DNA of 64,000 nucleotides from an uncultured Lachnospiraceae bacterium. GTDB taxonomy: Bacteria; Bacillota; Clostridia; Lachnospirales; Lachnospiraceae. The translations under genes and the position numbers were made by a program. Below, one piece after another: positions 44,056 to 51,687 of this stretch (position 1 is the stretch's first letter; each line of letters starts with the position of its first letter). The DNA is taken from positions 1 to 64,000 of the forward strand of contig CAKRTZ010000003.1 in NCBI GenBank assembly GCA_934402515.1, given 5' to 3'. Under the pieces are notes generated by a model that was not told where the DNA came from, did no database searches, and saw only the letters and a program-made list of their open reading frames with translations.

Positions 44056-44760
44056 ATGATCTATTCTAAAGAAGTTGAAGAGATGTGTACAGTAGCGCAG
44101 GGCGTTCATCACGGCTGTGCTCCCATCCCTGAAGAAGCAAAATGGGTTCAGGCCAAAGAAGTAAAAGATATTTCCGGTTTAACACACGGTGTGGGCTGGT
44201 GTGCACCTCAGCAGGGTGCCTGCAAGCTGACTTTAAATGTTAAGGAAGGTATCATCCAGGAGGCTCTCGTTGAGACCATCGGATGTTCCGGTATGACTCA
44301 CTCCGCAGCTATGGCAGCTGAGATTCTGCCCGGCTTAACCGTTATGGAAGCATTAAATACCGACCTTGTCTGTGATGCAATCAACACCGCTATGAGAGAG
44401 CTGTTCTTACAGATCGTTTACGGCCGTACCCAGAGTGCATTCTCTGAGGAGGGTCTGCCTGTAGGTGCTGGTCTTGAGGACTTAGGTAAAGGCTTAAGAA
44501 GCCAGGTAGGTACCATGTACGGTACTCTGAAAAAGGGACCTCGTTATCTGGAGATGGCAGAGGGCTATGTTACCGGTATCGCTCTGGATAAAGATGATCA
44601 GATCATCGGTTACAAGTTCGTTAACCTTGGTAAGATGACCGATTTCATCAAGAAAGGTGACGATCCCGCTACCGCTTATGAGAAGTCCTGCGGACAGTAC
44701 GGACGTGTTGATGATGCAGTTAAGATCATCGATCCCAGAAACGACAAGGAGGTAAAATAA
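44056..44760 (+). CDS. Iron-sulfur cluster scaffold-like protein (NifU/IscU N-terminal type)
   Basis: The 234-residue protein resembles the NifU/IscU scaffold fold. Cysteines lie at the expected strand and helix positions: VGWCAPQQGACKLTLNV and VETIGCSGMTHSAAMAAEIL. I assign scaffold-like function from the fold, not from an isc/suf context, since no cysteine desulfurase is present. RBS GAAAGGAG sets the start at 44056. Codon use is strongly biased, like rpsA, suggesting high expression. The GGGtGRT gene begins 2 nt downstream. Confidence 0.82.
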   Translation: MIYSKEVEEMCTVAQGVHHGCAPIPEEAKWVQAKEVKDISGLTHGVGWCAPQQGACKLTLNVKEGIIQEALVETIGCSGMTHSAAMAAEILPGLTVMEALNTDLVCDAINTAMRELFLQIVYGRTQSAFSEEGLPVGAGLEDLGKGLRSQVGTMYGTLKKGPRYLEMAEGYVTGIALDKDDQIIGYKFVNLGKMTDFIKKGDDPATAYEKSCGQYGRVDDAVKIIDPRNDKEVK

Positions 44761-44762
44761 TC

Positions 44763-45773
44763 ATGGCATTATTCGAGTCTTATGAAAGACGTATTGATAA
44801 AATCAATGGCGTATTAAACAGCTATGGCATTTCTTCCATCGAAGAAGCCGAGAAAATTACCAAAGATGCCGGTCTTGATGTTTATGACCAGGTTAAGAAG
44901 ATTCAGCCCATCTGTTTCGAGAATGCTTGCTGGGCATACACCGTAGGTGCTGCAATCGCGATCAAAAAAGGCTGCCGCAAGGCTTCTGAGGCTGCTGCTG
45001 CAATCGGTGAAGGCTTACAGGCTTTCTGTATCCCCGGTTCCGTTGCAGATACCCGTAAAGTAGGTCTTGGCCATGGTAACCTTGGTAAAATGTTACTGGA
45101 AGAGGAGACCGACTGTTTCTGTTTCTTAGCTGGTCACGAGTCTTTCGCTGCTGCTGAGGGTGCTATCGGTATCGCTGAGAAAGCAAACAAAGTTCGTCAG
45201 AAACCTCTGCGTGTTATCTTAAATGGTCTTGGAAAAGACGCTGCTAAGATTATTTCCCGTATCAACGGCTTTACTTTCGTAGAGACTGAGTACGATCCTT
45301 ATATCAACGAAGTAAAAGAGATCGAGCGTATCGCTTACTCTGATGGACTTCGTTCCAAAGTAAACTGCTACGGTGCAAACTCTGTTCCCGAAGGTGTTGC
45401 AATCATGTGGAAAGAGAACGTAGATGTTTCCATTACCGGTAACTCTACCAACCCTACCCGTTTCCAGCATCCTGTAGCAGGAACCTACAAAAAAGAGAGA
45501 ATCGAAGCAGGAAAGAAATACTTCTCCGTTGCTTCCGGTGGTGGTACCGGACGTACCCTGCATCCCGATAACATGGCTGCAGGTCCCGCATCCTATGGTT
45601 TCACCGATACCTTAGGCCGTATGCACTCTGATGCACAGTTCGCAGGTTCTTCCTCCGTTCCCGCTCACGTTGAGATGATGGGCTTAATCGGTATGGGTAA
45701 CAACCCGATGGTTGGCGCTACCGTTGCTGTTGCAGTTGCCATCGAGGAAGCAGCTAAAGCAAATCGTTTCTAA
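44763..45773 (+). CDS. GGGtGRT family protein
   Basis: The 336-residue protein contains the eponymous SGGGTGRTLHP near residue 260 and ends in conserved SSSVPAHVEMMGLIGMGNNPMVG. Only small numbers of Cys are present (motifs PICFENACWAYTVGAAIA, DCFCFLAGHESF, VNCYGANSVPEG). The family is common in anaerobes and nearly always follows the NifU-like gene, but no function is known. Codon use is highly biased, matching its partner. It is followed by a strong terminator, so the two genes form a complete operon. Confidence 0.93.
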   Translation: MALFESYERRIDKINGVLNSYGISSIEEAEKITKDAGLDVYDQVKKIQPICFENACWAYTVGAAIAIKKGCRKASEAAAAIGEGLQAFCIPGSVADTRKVGLGHGNLGKMLLEEETDCFCFLAGHESFAAAEGAIGIAEKANKVRQKPLRVILNGLGKDAAKIISRINGFTFVETEYDPYINEVKEIERIAYSDGLRSKVNCYGANSVPEGVAIMWKENVDVSITGNSTNPTRFQHPVAGTYKKERIEAGKKYFSVASGGGTGRTLHPDNMAAGPASYGFTDTLGRMHSDAQFAGSSSVPAHVEMMGLIGMGNNPMVGATVAVAVAIEEAAKANRF

Positions 45774-45813
45774 GGAACAATTTCATAGAAACCTAGTAAA
45801 ATCAATACTTTCA

Positions 45814-45847
45814 AGGGTTCATAGATGGTTGTCTATGGACCCTTTTT
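45814..45847 (+). terminator. Rho-independent terminator after the GGGtGRT gene
   Basis: AGGGTTCATAGA (45814-45825) pairs with TCTATGGACCCT (45832-45843), with a TGGTTG loop and a T5 tail. Confidence 0.9.
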
Positions 45848-46054
45848 CTATTTTGCCTTCTATTTTGCCTTTATGATGAACTATCGAATAAAAATATACA
45901 TTATTTCAAAAAGAAAGTTTGACTTATCGAAGTGATTATTTGCTATTTTGTTGATAAAATAACATATTTATGATAAAGTAATAACAATAAATTTTATATC
46001 AAAAACCAACGAAAAAAGCTATTATGGCAATCAGAAAACAAAGAGGTAGTGTAT
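45848..46054. other. AT-rich junction between core operon and defence remnant
   Basis: Much more AT-rich than the sequence before it, with a repeated CTATTTTGCC at 45849 and 45861 and an imperfect palindrome TATTTTGTTGATAAAATA near 45945. No gene is seen. It marks the left edge of the accessory region. Confidence 0.5.
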
Positions 46055-46282
46055 ATGTCAGTGTCGTATAACGGGTTATGGAAACTATTAATTGACAATA
46101 ATATGAAGAAGGTGGACTTGATTAACAATCTGGGAATAAGCAGCAGTACGATAGCCAAAATGACAAAGGGAGAGAAAGTCTCTATGAATATTTTGGAGAA
46201 AATCTGTGATGAGCTAGACTGTGACTTTGGTGATATTATCCACTATGAGAAGAATAAGGATGGTGGAAGTGATGAATTATAG
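46055..46282 (+). CDS. XRE-family (Cro/CI-type) helix-turn-helix regulator
   Basis: The 75-residue protein is a single helix-turn-helix domain: YNGLWKLLIDNNMKKVDLINNLGISSSTIAKMTKGEKVSM and LEKICDELDCDFGDIIHY. Such small Cro-like regulators commonly sit at the start of BREX and restriction loci. I chose ATG 46055, with AGAGGT upstream; a GTG 6 nt earlier is also possible. Its end overlaps the start of the truncated brxA frame by 11 nt, which fits the BREX gene order. Confidence 0.85.
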   Translation: MSVSYNGLWKLLIDNNMKKVDLINNLGISSSTIAKMTKGEKVSMNILEKICDELDCDFGDIIHYEKNKDGGSDEL

Positions 46283-46484
46283 TGCAGGCATGGTATCTCA
46301 GGTATTTGCATTTGTGGAGACAAAAAAGACAGCAGAACTTATGATGACAGGAATGTCAAAGGATGAGATAAAAAATCGGGTAGTGAGTGAAAACCTTTAT
46401 CAACTTAGAAACGAAACAAGATTACGGAAAACATTCAATTATGTCTATAATCGGCTTTTGGATAATTATAATGTATGTCAATAG
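46272..46484 (+). pseudogene. brxA: Truncated brxA (DUF1819), N-terminal third only
   Basis: The 70-codon frame from the ATG at 46272 reads MNYSAGMVSQVFAFVETKK, then AELMMTGMSKDEIKNRVV and FNYVYNRLLDN. That is the N-terminus of BrxA/DUF1819 (normally about 200 residues), the first structural gene of BREX phage-defence loci. It ends abruptly with VCQ and stop, and the rest of the gene is missing. The XRE regulator in front and BREX remnants behind support the assignment. Since most of the fold is lost, it is unlikely to function. Confidence 0.75.
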
Positions 46485-46513
46485 CAATGCTATTTAGTCA
46501 GGAGGTTTGGCGA

Positions 46514-48004
46514 TTGAAGGAAGAGATTCTAGAAGAATTAAACATTAAAGAAGATCATGAACGAGAATGCAAATTGGCAACAGGTGGACTTCCTGAGAGC
46601 ATATGGGAGACTTACTCTTCTTTTGCAAATACAAATGGTGGCACGATTCTGCTTGGAATTCGTGAACACAGAGATTCTTTTACAGTTGAAGGACTGACAA
46701 ACAAGCAGATTGTTAAATATCAAAAGGATTTCTGGAGTATATTGAATGACAGAAATAAGGTATCAAAGAACATCTTACTGAATCATCATGTCAGACCTAT
46801 GACAGTCGGAGATAAAGAAATACTCAGAATTGATGTTCCAGCGGCAGATAGACATGATAAGCCGGTATACATTGGGACAGATCCGATGAAAGGTACTTAT
46901 AAAAGAGATTATGAAGGCGACTTTCTTTGTACCGAAGAGGCAGTCCGTGCGATGTTTGCAGATCAGAGAGATGTATCTGGTGATGTGGAAGTGCTGGAAG
47001 AGTTTGGATTAGATGTGCTGAATCAGGATACAATAAAAGGTTATAGAATCATTTTTGAACAGCTTCACAGTGGACATCCGTGGAATGCTTTGGAAAATGA
47101 TGAGTTCCTTATGAAACTAAGGGCAGCAGCGAAGAATAAGAATGGTACATTATCTCCAACAATAGCGGGACTATTATTCTTTGGAGAGGCTTATCATATT
47201 ACAGAAGTTTTCCCAAATTATTTTCTGGATTATCGTGAGGAATGCGATGACAAAGCAGTGCGTTGGTTATTCCGTACACATTCTAACGAAGGCGATTGGA
47301 GCGGTAATATATATGACTTTTTCTGCAAGGTGCGTACCAGAATGGACGATGATGTAGCAGTTCCATTTGCAAATAGGCGAAATGGATATCGTGTAGATAG
47401 AGTGGATGTGCATGATGCATTGGAAGAAGCATTGGCGAATGCACTGGCACATGCAAATTATTATGGCAGACGAGGAATCCTTGTTGTTAAAAAAGGTAAG
47501 GAACTTAGTATTTCCAATCCTGGCACTATCAGGGTAACAAAAGAGGAATTTTATGCAGGTGGCAATAGTGATCCAAGAAATCCGAATATCTTAAAGATGT
47601 TTGGTTTTGTAAATGTCGGTGAGCGTGCCGGTAGTGGTGTCGATAAGATTATGACTGCATGGGCAGAACAAAATTGGAAAAAACCGGAATTTGATTTCTC
47701 AGAGCGCAATGACAGGGTAACATTAAAGCTTGAAGTTGGACAAGTGGTATATATCCCGGGAGTTGCTGATATAAGAAACTCTACAGAGAGTGATGAAGAA
47801 GAGACAATGATTATTATGTCGAAAGAGGAAAAAGTACTTGCTTATATCAGGCAAAATGGAAGTATTTCAATGCAAAAAGTAATGGAAACCTGTAACTACA
47901 GATCTAGAACTGGAGCAAGAAAGTTAATAGATAAAATGATAAATGTGGATTTGATAGAAAAAATGGGAGAAGGAAACAAGACGATTTATAAAATTAAAGA
48001 ATAG
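46514..48004 (+). CDS. AlbA/Schlafen-domain ATP-binding protein
   Basis: The 496-residue protein has an N-terminal AlbA_2 (Schlafen-like) domain (about 1-130, LPESIWETYSSFANTNGGTILLGI and KPVYIGTDPMKGTYKR). A GHKL-type ATP-binding C-terminal domain (DALEEALANALAHANYYGRRGILV near residue 300) and a winged-helix tail follow. Proteins like this are common inside or next to defence islands. I chose the TTG at 46514, 9 nt after AGGAGG; ATG 46475 is in frame but lacks that RBS. It looks intact. It lies between remnants of brxA and pglZ, suggesting it was carried within a BREX locus. Confidence 0.85.
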   Translation: MKEEILEELNIKEDHERECKLATGGLPESIWETYSSFANTNGGTILLGIREHRDSFTVEGLTNKQIVKYQKDFWSILNDRNKVSKNILLNHHVRPMTVGDKEILRIDVPAADRHDKPVYIGTDPMKGTYKRDYEGDFLCTEEAVRAMFADQRDVSGDVEVLEEFGLDVLNQDTIKGYRIIFEQLHSGHPWNALENDEFLMKLRAAAKNKNGTLSPTIAGLLFFGEAYHITEVFPNYFLDYREECDDKAVRWLFRTHSNEGDWSGNIYDFFCKVRTRMDDDVAVPFANRRNGYRVDRVDVHDALEEALANALAHANYYGRRGILVVKKGKELSISNPGTIRVTKEEFYAGGNSDPRNPNILKMFGFVNVGERAGSGVDKIMTAWAEQNWKKPEFDFSERNDRVTLKLEVGQVVYIPGVADIRNSTESDEEETMIIMSKEEKVLAYIRQNGSISMQKVMETCNYRSRTGARKLIDKMINVDLIEKMGEGNKTIYKIKE

Positions 48005-48010
48005 ATTACT

Positions 48011-48109
48011 GGTCACTTGAAATGAAAGAGTGACCGGTAGGTGGTCACTTTTAAAATAAAATGACCACTAAGTGACCAGTAGAAGGTCACTGGCGTTCAT
48101 TGAGTGACC
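48011..48109. repeat. Cluster of alternating GGTCACT/AGTGACC heptamers
   Basis: GGTCACT occurs at 48011, 48043 and 48085. Its reverse complement AGTGACC occurs at 48029, 48071 and 48103, and there is a near copy (TGACC) at 48062. The orientations alternate and the spacings are 18, 14, 28, 14, 18 bp, nearly mirror-symmetric. The block follows the stop of the AlbA-ATPase gene. It could form hairpins or bind a dimeric protein. It may instead derive from the VTD/VTG-type coding repeats seen near the C-terminus of some AlbA ATPases. Confidence 0.65.
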
Positions 48110-48163
48110 ACCATTATCAATATCAAATGTAATATGTGCAGACTATCTGCACAAATGGATTAG

Positions 48164-48319
48164 AAGACTCCGAATTTTGAGGAAGTAGTTAAGCAGATGC
48201 TGTTCGGTGACAATGAGAAGTATTTTAAGTCATTGGATGATAATGGATTGACCGACAATTTCTGGGAGCTTTGTGAAAAATTCTTTGGATATAAATCTGA
48301 AAAGCCGAACATGATGTGA
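48164..48319 (+). pseudogene. pglZ: Remnant of pglZ (BREX)
   Basis: A 51-codon frame with no start reads KTPNFEEVVKQMLFGDNEKY and then FWELCEKFFGYKSEKPNMM, with stop at 48317-48319. The LFGDNEKY and FW-LCEKFFGY segments are characteristic of the N-terminal part of PglZ, the BREX phosphatase-like protein (usually over 800 residues). It follows an in-frame stop and runs directly into the brxL remnant, so a large deletion has joined the two genes. Confidence 0.65.
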
Positions 48320-48960
48320 ACTTCTCGTACATAGACAATGACAGTTTTGAAGAGCATTTTGTAACTGTACCGGAGCAGGGCGGTGGCAAGATGATTCCTG
48401 AAGGCATGGGTAAGCCGGGATGCTTATATACAGTATCAAAGTCAAAGACTGGAATGATAGGCTGCTATCGTCTGGAAACACAGATGATGCCTGGAAATGG
48501 AAAACTGACTTGCACAGGTATTGGTTCAGGGAAGGAGCCGAAGGAAGCAACTAATACGGCATTTAATTATCTGAAGGCTAATGGTAATGCAATATCTGGA
48601 AATATCAGTACAACAACTAAGGATTACATCATCAATTATCAGGATATGCAGGGACTTGGTATGACGGGGAATCTTGCGCTGCCTACATTGATTGCTATTT
48701 CATCGGCATCACTTAGTAAGCCTCCAATCAGCAGTCTTGCAGTACTTGGAGAAATTAGTATTGGTGGAACACTTATTAAGGTAGAAGATTTAGCAAGTAC
48801 ATTGCAGGTGTGCCTCGATAGTGGAGCTAAGAAGGTACTTCTTCCGATTACATCAGCAGCAGACCTTGGAACTGTACCATCTGACTTAGTTGGGGCATTC
48901 AGTCTGATATTCTATTCTTCTCCGGAAGAAGCAGTTTATAAAGCATTGGGTGTAGAGTAA
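48316..48960 (+). pseudogene. brxL: C-terminal remnant of brxL (BREX Lon-like protein)
   Basis: The 214-codon frame opens with GTG inside the pglZ remnant and reads through the conserved BrxL C-terminus: GGGKMIPEGMGKPGCLYTVS, TTTKDYIINYQDMQGLGMTG and LGEISIGGTLIKVEDL, with KKVLLPITSAADLGTVP. Full BrxL is about 680 residues, with an N-terminal region and an AAA+ ATPase that are missing here. The stop codon at 48958-48960 lies immediately before the 163-bp repeat. With the brxA and pglZ fragments, this marks a decayed BREX locus. Confidence 0.85.
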
Positions 48961-49123
48961 TTTCCCCGCATATTCCCCCAACTCCCACATAAAGATAAAT
49001 AAGGAGCATTTCAGGGGGATTCCCATGAAAAAAATGCAGAAAGCGGACGGACAATCAAAGAAAAAAGGAACAGACTGGAGGCGTTCGGGCTTTGCCTGGA
49101 TACTGACAGCGCTGTTCCTTTTT
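48961..49123 (+). repeat. 163-bp direct repeat, left copy
   Basis: Matches 56422-56584 with only two mismatches (C/T and G/A, both in the 5' untranslated part), an offset of 7461 bp. It includes the RBS GGGGGATTCCC and the first 33 codons of a D,D-carboxypeptidase gene. Sequence diverges immediately after the T run at 49119-49124. Confidence 0.95.
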
Positions 49124-49225
49124 TGGATAATCATCTGTGGAGCAGCAACTCTTTTTATGTTTTTTCAAGTAATTTTCTCTATAAATTCAAGTGCAGATCC
49201 TTTACAATTAAAGATAGAAAAATGA
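49025..49225 (+). pseudogene. 5' fragment of a D,D-carboxypeptidase gene (repeat-encoded)
   Basis: The 66-codon frame shares its first 33 residues (KADGQSKKKGTDWRRSG) exactly with the intact gene at 56486. It then runs into unrelated sequence (FWIIICGAATLF). The signal sequence is partly kept, but the catalytic domain is absent. I read it as a leftover of the recombination that made the direct repeats, not as a working gene. Because the repeat retains its RBS, it may still be translated as a small membrane peptide. Confidence 0.7.
49185..49208 (+). promoter_or_regulatory. Putative promoter region of the MBL-fold gene with TTCAAG repeats
   Basis: TACAAT at 49203-49208 is a good -10, with no matching -35. 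TTCAAG occurs at 49164-49169 and 49186-49191, 22 bp apart. The same hexamer is phased upstream of the ABC operon at 50138, 50158 and 50179. Confidence 0.35.
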
Positions 49226-49241
49226 AAAGGAGAGGATCAGT

Positions 49242-50072
49242 ATGGAAATATTGTTTCTGGGAACCGGTGCTTCGGAAGGAATTCCGGCATTGTTTTGCCA
49301 CTGCAGAGTCTGTGAAAATGCACGAAAAAAGAAAGAAAAGGAGCAAAGAACCCGATGCCAGGCGGTGATAAACGGCGAGCTTTTATTGGATTTCGGACCA
49401 GATACCTATGCCCATTATCTGCAATATGATTTTCCATTGCCGGATATCAGAACCCTGTTGGTGACACACAGTCACACAGATCATTTTTATGCCACAGATC
49501 TTGGCATGCGGCGGGAAGGATTAGCGCATCCGGATCCGGGAGTACTGGATATCTATGGAGATCGAACAGTGGGGGAACAGTTCAAGCGGGAATTTTTAAA
49601 TAATAAACGGGTATTGGATTGCAATCACTTTCACGAAACGGTTCCTTTTAAGGCGATTTCTCATCACAAATATAAGATTATTCCGCTACAGGCCAATCAT
49701 GATAAGAACGAACTCTGTCTCTTTTATTCCATTCAGGAAAAAGAGAGTGGTAAGGCGGTTCTCTATGCTCATGATACCGGTCTGTTTCCTAAAGTTACAT
49801 GGGATTTTTTGATGCGGTATCCGGTGGAATATAACCTAGTGAGTTTGGACTGCAACAGTATGCTGGGGCGGGATGGGAAGAATCATATGGGTCTTGCAGA
49901 TGACCTGGAAGTACTTGCACGTTTGCGGGAGATTGGCCGTGTAACAGAAAATACCAGCATTGTTCTGAATCATTTCTCTCATAATTCTCAGGTTACGCAT
50001 GCGGAAATGGTGAAAGAGGTGCAGGCTATGGGCTTTATTGTAGCTTATGATGGTTTATGTTGCAAAATGTAA
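49242..50072 (+). CDS. MBL-fold metallohydrolase (PhnP-like)
   Basis: The 276-residue protein has a metallo-beta-lactamase fold with the metal-binding THSHTDHFYATDL near residue 80 and further His/Asp ligands in VLYAHDTGLFPK and IVLNHFSHNS. The N-terminal MEILFLGTGASEGIPALFCHCRVCENAR contains a Cys/His-rich entrance typical of PhnP-like cyclic phosphodiesterases. Substrate unknown. RBS AAAAGGAGAGG precedes the ATG. It lies next to a sugar-uptake operon within the repeat-bounded segment and shares its TTCAAG motif. Confidence 0.85.
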   Translation: MEILFLGTGASEGIPALFCHCRVCENARKKKEKEQRTRCQAVINGELLLDFGPDTYAHYLQYDFPLPDIRTLLVTHSHTDHFYATDLGMRREGLAHPDPGVLDIYGDRTVGEQFKREFLNNKRVLDCNHFHETVPFKAISHHKYKIIPLQANHDKNELCLFYSIQEKESGKAVLYAHDTGLFPKVTWDFLMRYPVEYNLVSLDCNSMLGRDGKNHMGLADDLEVLARLREIGRVTENTSIVLNHFSHNSQVTHAEMVKEVQAMGFIVAYDGLCCKM

Positions 50073-50136
50073 TATTTTTTATGCAGACATTTAAAAAGTA
50101 CGCAGACAAATGATGTGCCTGAACTACCATTATTAT

Positions 50137-50202
50137 ATTCAAGCAGATTTGTGAAAATTCAAGTAAATAACTGTTGAATTCAAGTAAATCATCCGTGATA
50201 AT
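50137..50202 (+). promoter_or_regulatory. Promoter of the ABC operon with three phased ATTCAAG repeats
   Basis: TTGAAT (50174-50179), 17 bp, GATAAT (50197-50202). ATTCAAG occurs at 50137-50143, 50157-50163 and 50178-50184, spaced 20 and 21 bp, about two helix turns. The third overlaps the -35 and forms the palindrome TTGAATTCAA. Confidence 0.55.
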
Positions 50203-50277
50203 AAAGTTAAAGATTAGACGACCGGTAGTCCTAAATCGAAAAATTAAGTGTGACCATATATTGGAAAGGAGAAAGGT

Positions 50278-51660
50278 ATGAAACGATGGATTTGTGCAAT
50301 GATGATTTTGACGATGTGCGTGACGTTGCTTATGGGATGCGGCAGTACGAAAAACGCAGGAGCAGAGACCGGCAAAAACGGTACATTGGAGGTGCTGTTC
50401 TGGTCGGCACCCAATCAGAAGCAGTTCGACTATTGGCAGGCTAAGGCAGATGCCTTCAATGCTGCAGGAACTCAGTACAATGGACGGACAGTGCATGTGA
50501 CGGTGGAAATGACACCGGAAACCGATTCTTCCGAGGCGGCCATTCAGAATGCAATTGCCACCGGCACAGTTCCGGCGGCTTCCGAGAACATCAGCAGCAC
50601 TTTCATGAACGTGTTGGTGGAATCCGGTGTAGTGTATGAACTTCAGGATGACCCGACTTATCAGCAGATCGTAACTGACCGGGTAATGGGAAACACCATT
50701 GACGGGTGGAGTATTGAAGGCAAACAGTACGTGATTCCGCTGTACATCAATTCTGTCAGTTTGATTTGGAATGTGAAAGCGCTGAACGCGTTGGGTTTTT
50801 CAAATCCTCCGGCTACCATGGAAGAGTACTATGATGTAATTCAGGCTTACATGGATAAGCAAGATGTTATGGAAAATATGGGGGTTATTGCTATTTTACC
50901 CGGTTCCAGGCTTTTGAAGGAAAACGGTTACCAGTGCGGCTATGATTTACAAATGATGTATTCAACTTTTACCCAGGGAGGTGAATGGCTTACCGAGGAC
51001 ACCCTGACCATTGACCGGGATGCACTCATTAAGACTATGGAATTCTGGGGTGCGCTGGGAAGTGCCAACCAGCTTAACTCCATCGATACGCCCTGGCAGC
51101 AGGAAAATATTCCGGTGCTTTTTGATATCGGAAAACCTTGGGATGTGGCTGCTTATATAGAAGCGGGAAAGGTTTACGGAGAGGACTTTGTTTTTGCTAC
51201 CATGCCGGTGGAAAAAGCCGGGGATCAGGCTTTTTGTTATGCAGACACCAAGGGAATTACCTTTTACAAGGCCTCTAACGTGACGGAAGATGCTCACCAG
51301 GGTGCGTTGGCTTTTATCGGCTGGGTATTCAATAGTGAAAACGCGGCTCAATCGGATTTGGATTGGATCGCTGCCACTGCCATGCTTCCGGTACGTGCAG
51401 ACATTACGGAGAACGAAGCTTTTGCTGCTTTACTTGCAGAAAATCCGGCTATGGCTTACTTTGGCGATAACATCACTAATACGGTTCAGCTTCCGGCTTA
51501 CAGCTTCGCTGATGACGTAGAAGTGGCTTATCGTACCAATGGCCTTGTTCCCTACATTACCGAAGCCGTAACCCGTGACCCGCTGGACACCCTGGATGCA
51601 TCTGACTATGCGGATGCGGCTATTGCAGCCATGAAAGAAGCTGTTGCTTTGAAGCAATAA
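50278..51660 (+). CDS. ABC sugar transporter substrate-binding lipoprotein
   Basis: The 460-residue lipoprotein has a signal peptide with lipobox LLMGC (Cys near residue 21). The extracellular solute-binding type 1 fold follows: EVLFWSAPNQKQFDYWQAKADAFNAAG, VELQDDPTYQQ-type helices, and a C-terminal helical lobe. It is the first gene of an importer with two permeases, a LacI regulator and a DUF1861 enzyme. No ATPase is encoded here, so a shared MsmK-type ATPase encoded elsewhere is probably used, which is common in Firmicute sugar importers. Confidence 0.9.
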   Translation: MKRWICAMMILTMCVTLLMGCGSTKNAGAETGKNGTLEVLFWSAPNQKQFDYWQAKADAFNAAGTQYNGRTVHVTVEMTPETDSSEAAIQNAIATGTVPAASENISSTFMNVLVESGVVYELQDDPTYQQIVTDRVMGNTIDGWSIEGKQYVIPLYINSVSLIWNVKALNALGFSNPPATMEEYYDVIQAYMDKQDVMENMGVIAILPGSRLLKENGYQCGYDLQMMYSTFTQGGEWLTEDTLTIDRDALIKTMEFWGALGSANQLNSIDTPWQQENIPVLFDIGKPWDVAAYIEAGKVYGEDFVFATMPVEKAGDQAFCYADTKGITFYKASNVTEDAHQGALAFIGWVFNSENAAQSDLDWIAATAMLPVRADITENEAFAALLAENPAMAYFGDNITNTVQLPAYSFADDVEVAYRTNGLVPYITEAVTRDPLDTLDASDYADAAIAAMKEAVALKQ

Positions 51661-51687
51661 TAAGCAGGGTGGGAAAGGAGTGTTTAT

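Noticed and set aside
48316..48960. Functional Lon-type protease
   Set aside because: It resembles BrxL's C-terminus, not housekeeping Lon; the AAA+ domain is missing and no Ser-Lys protease dyad context is evident.
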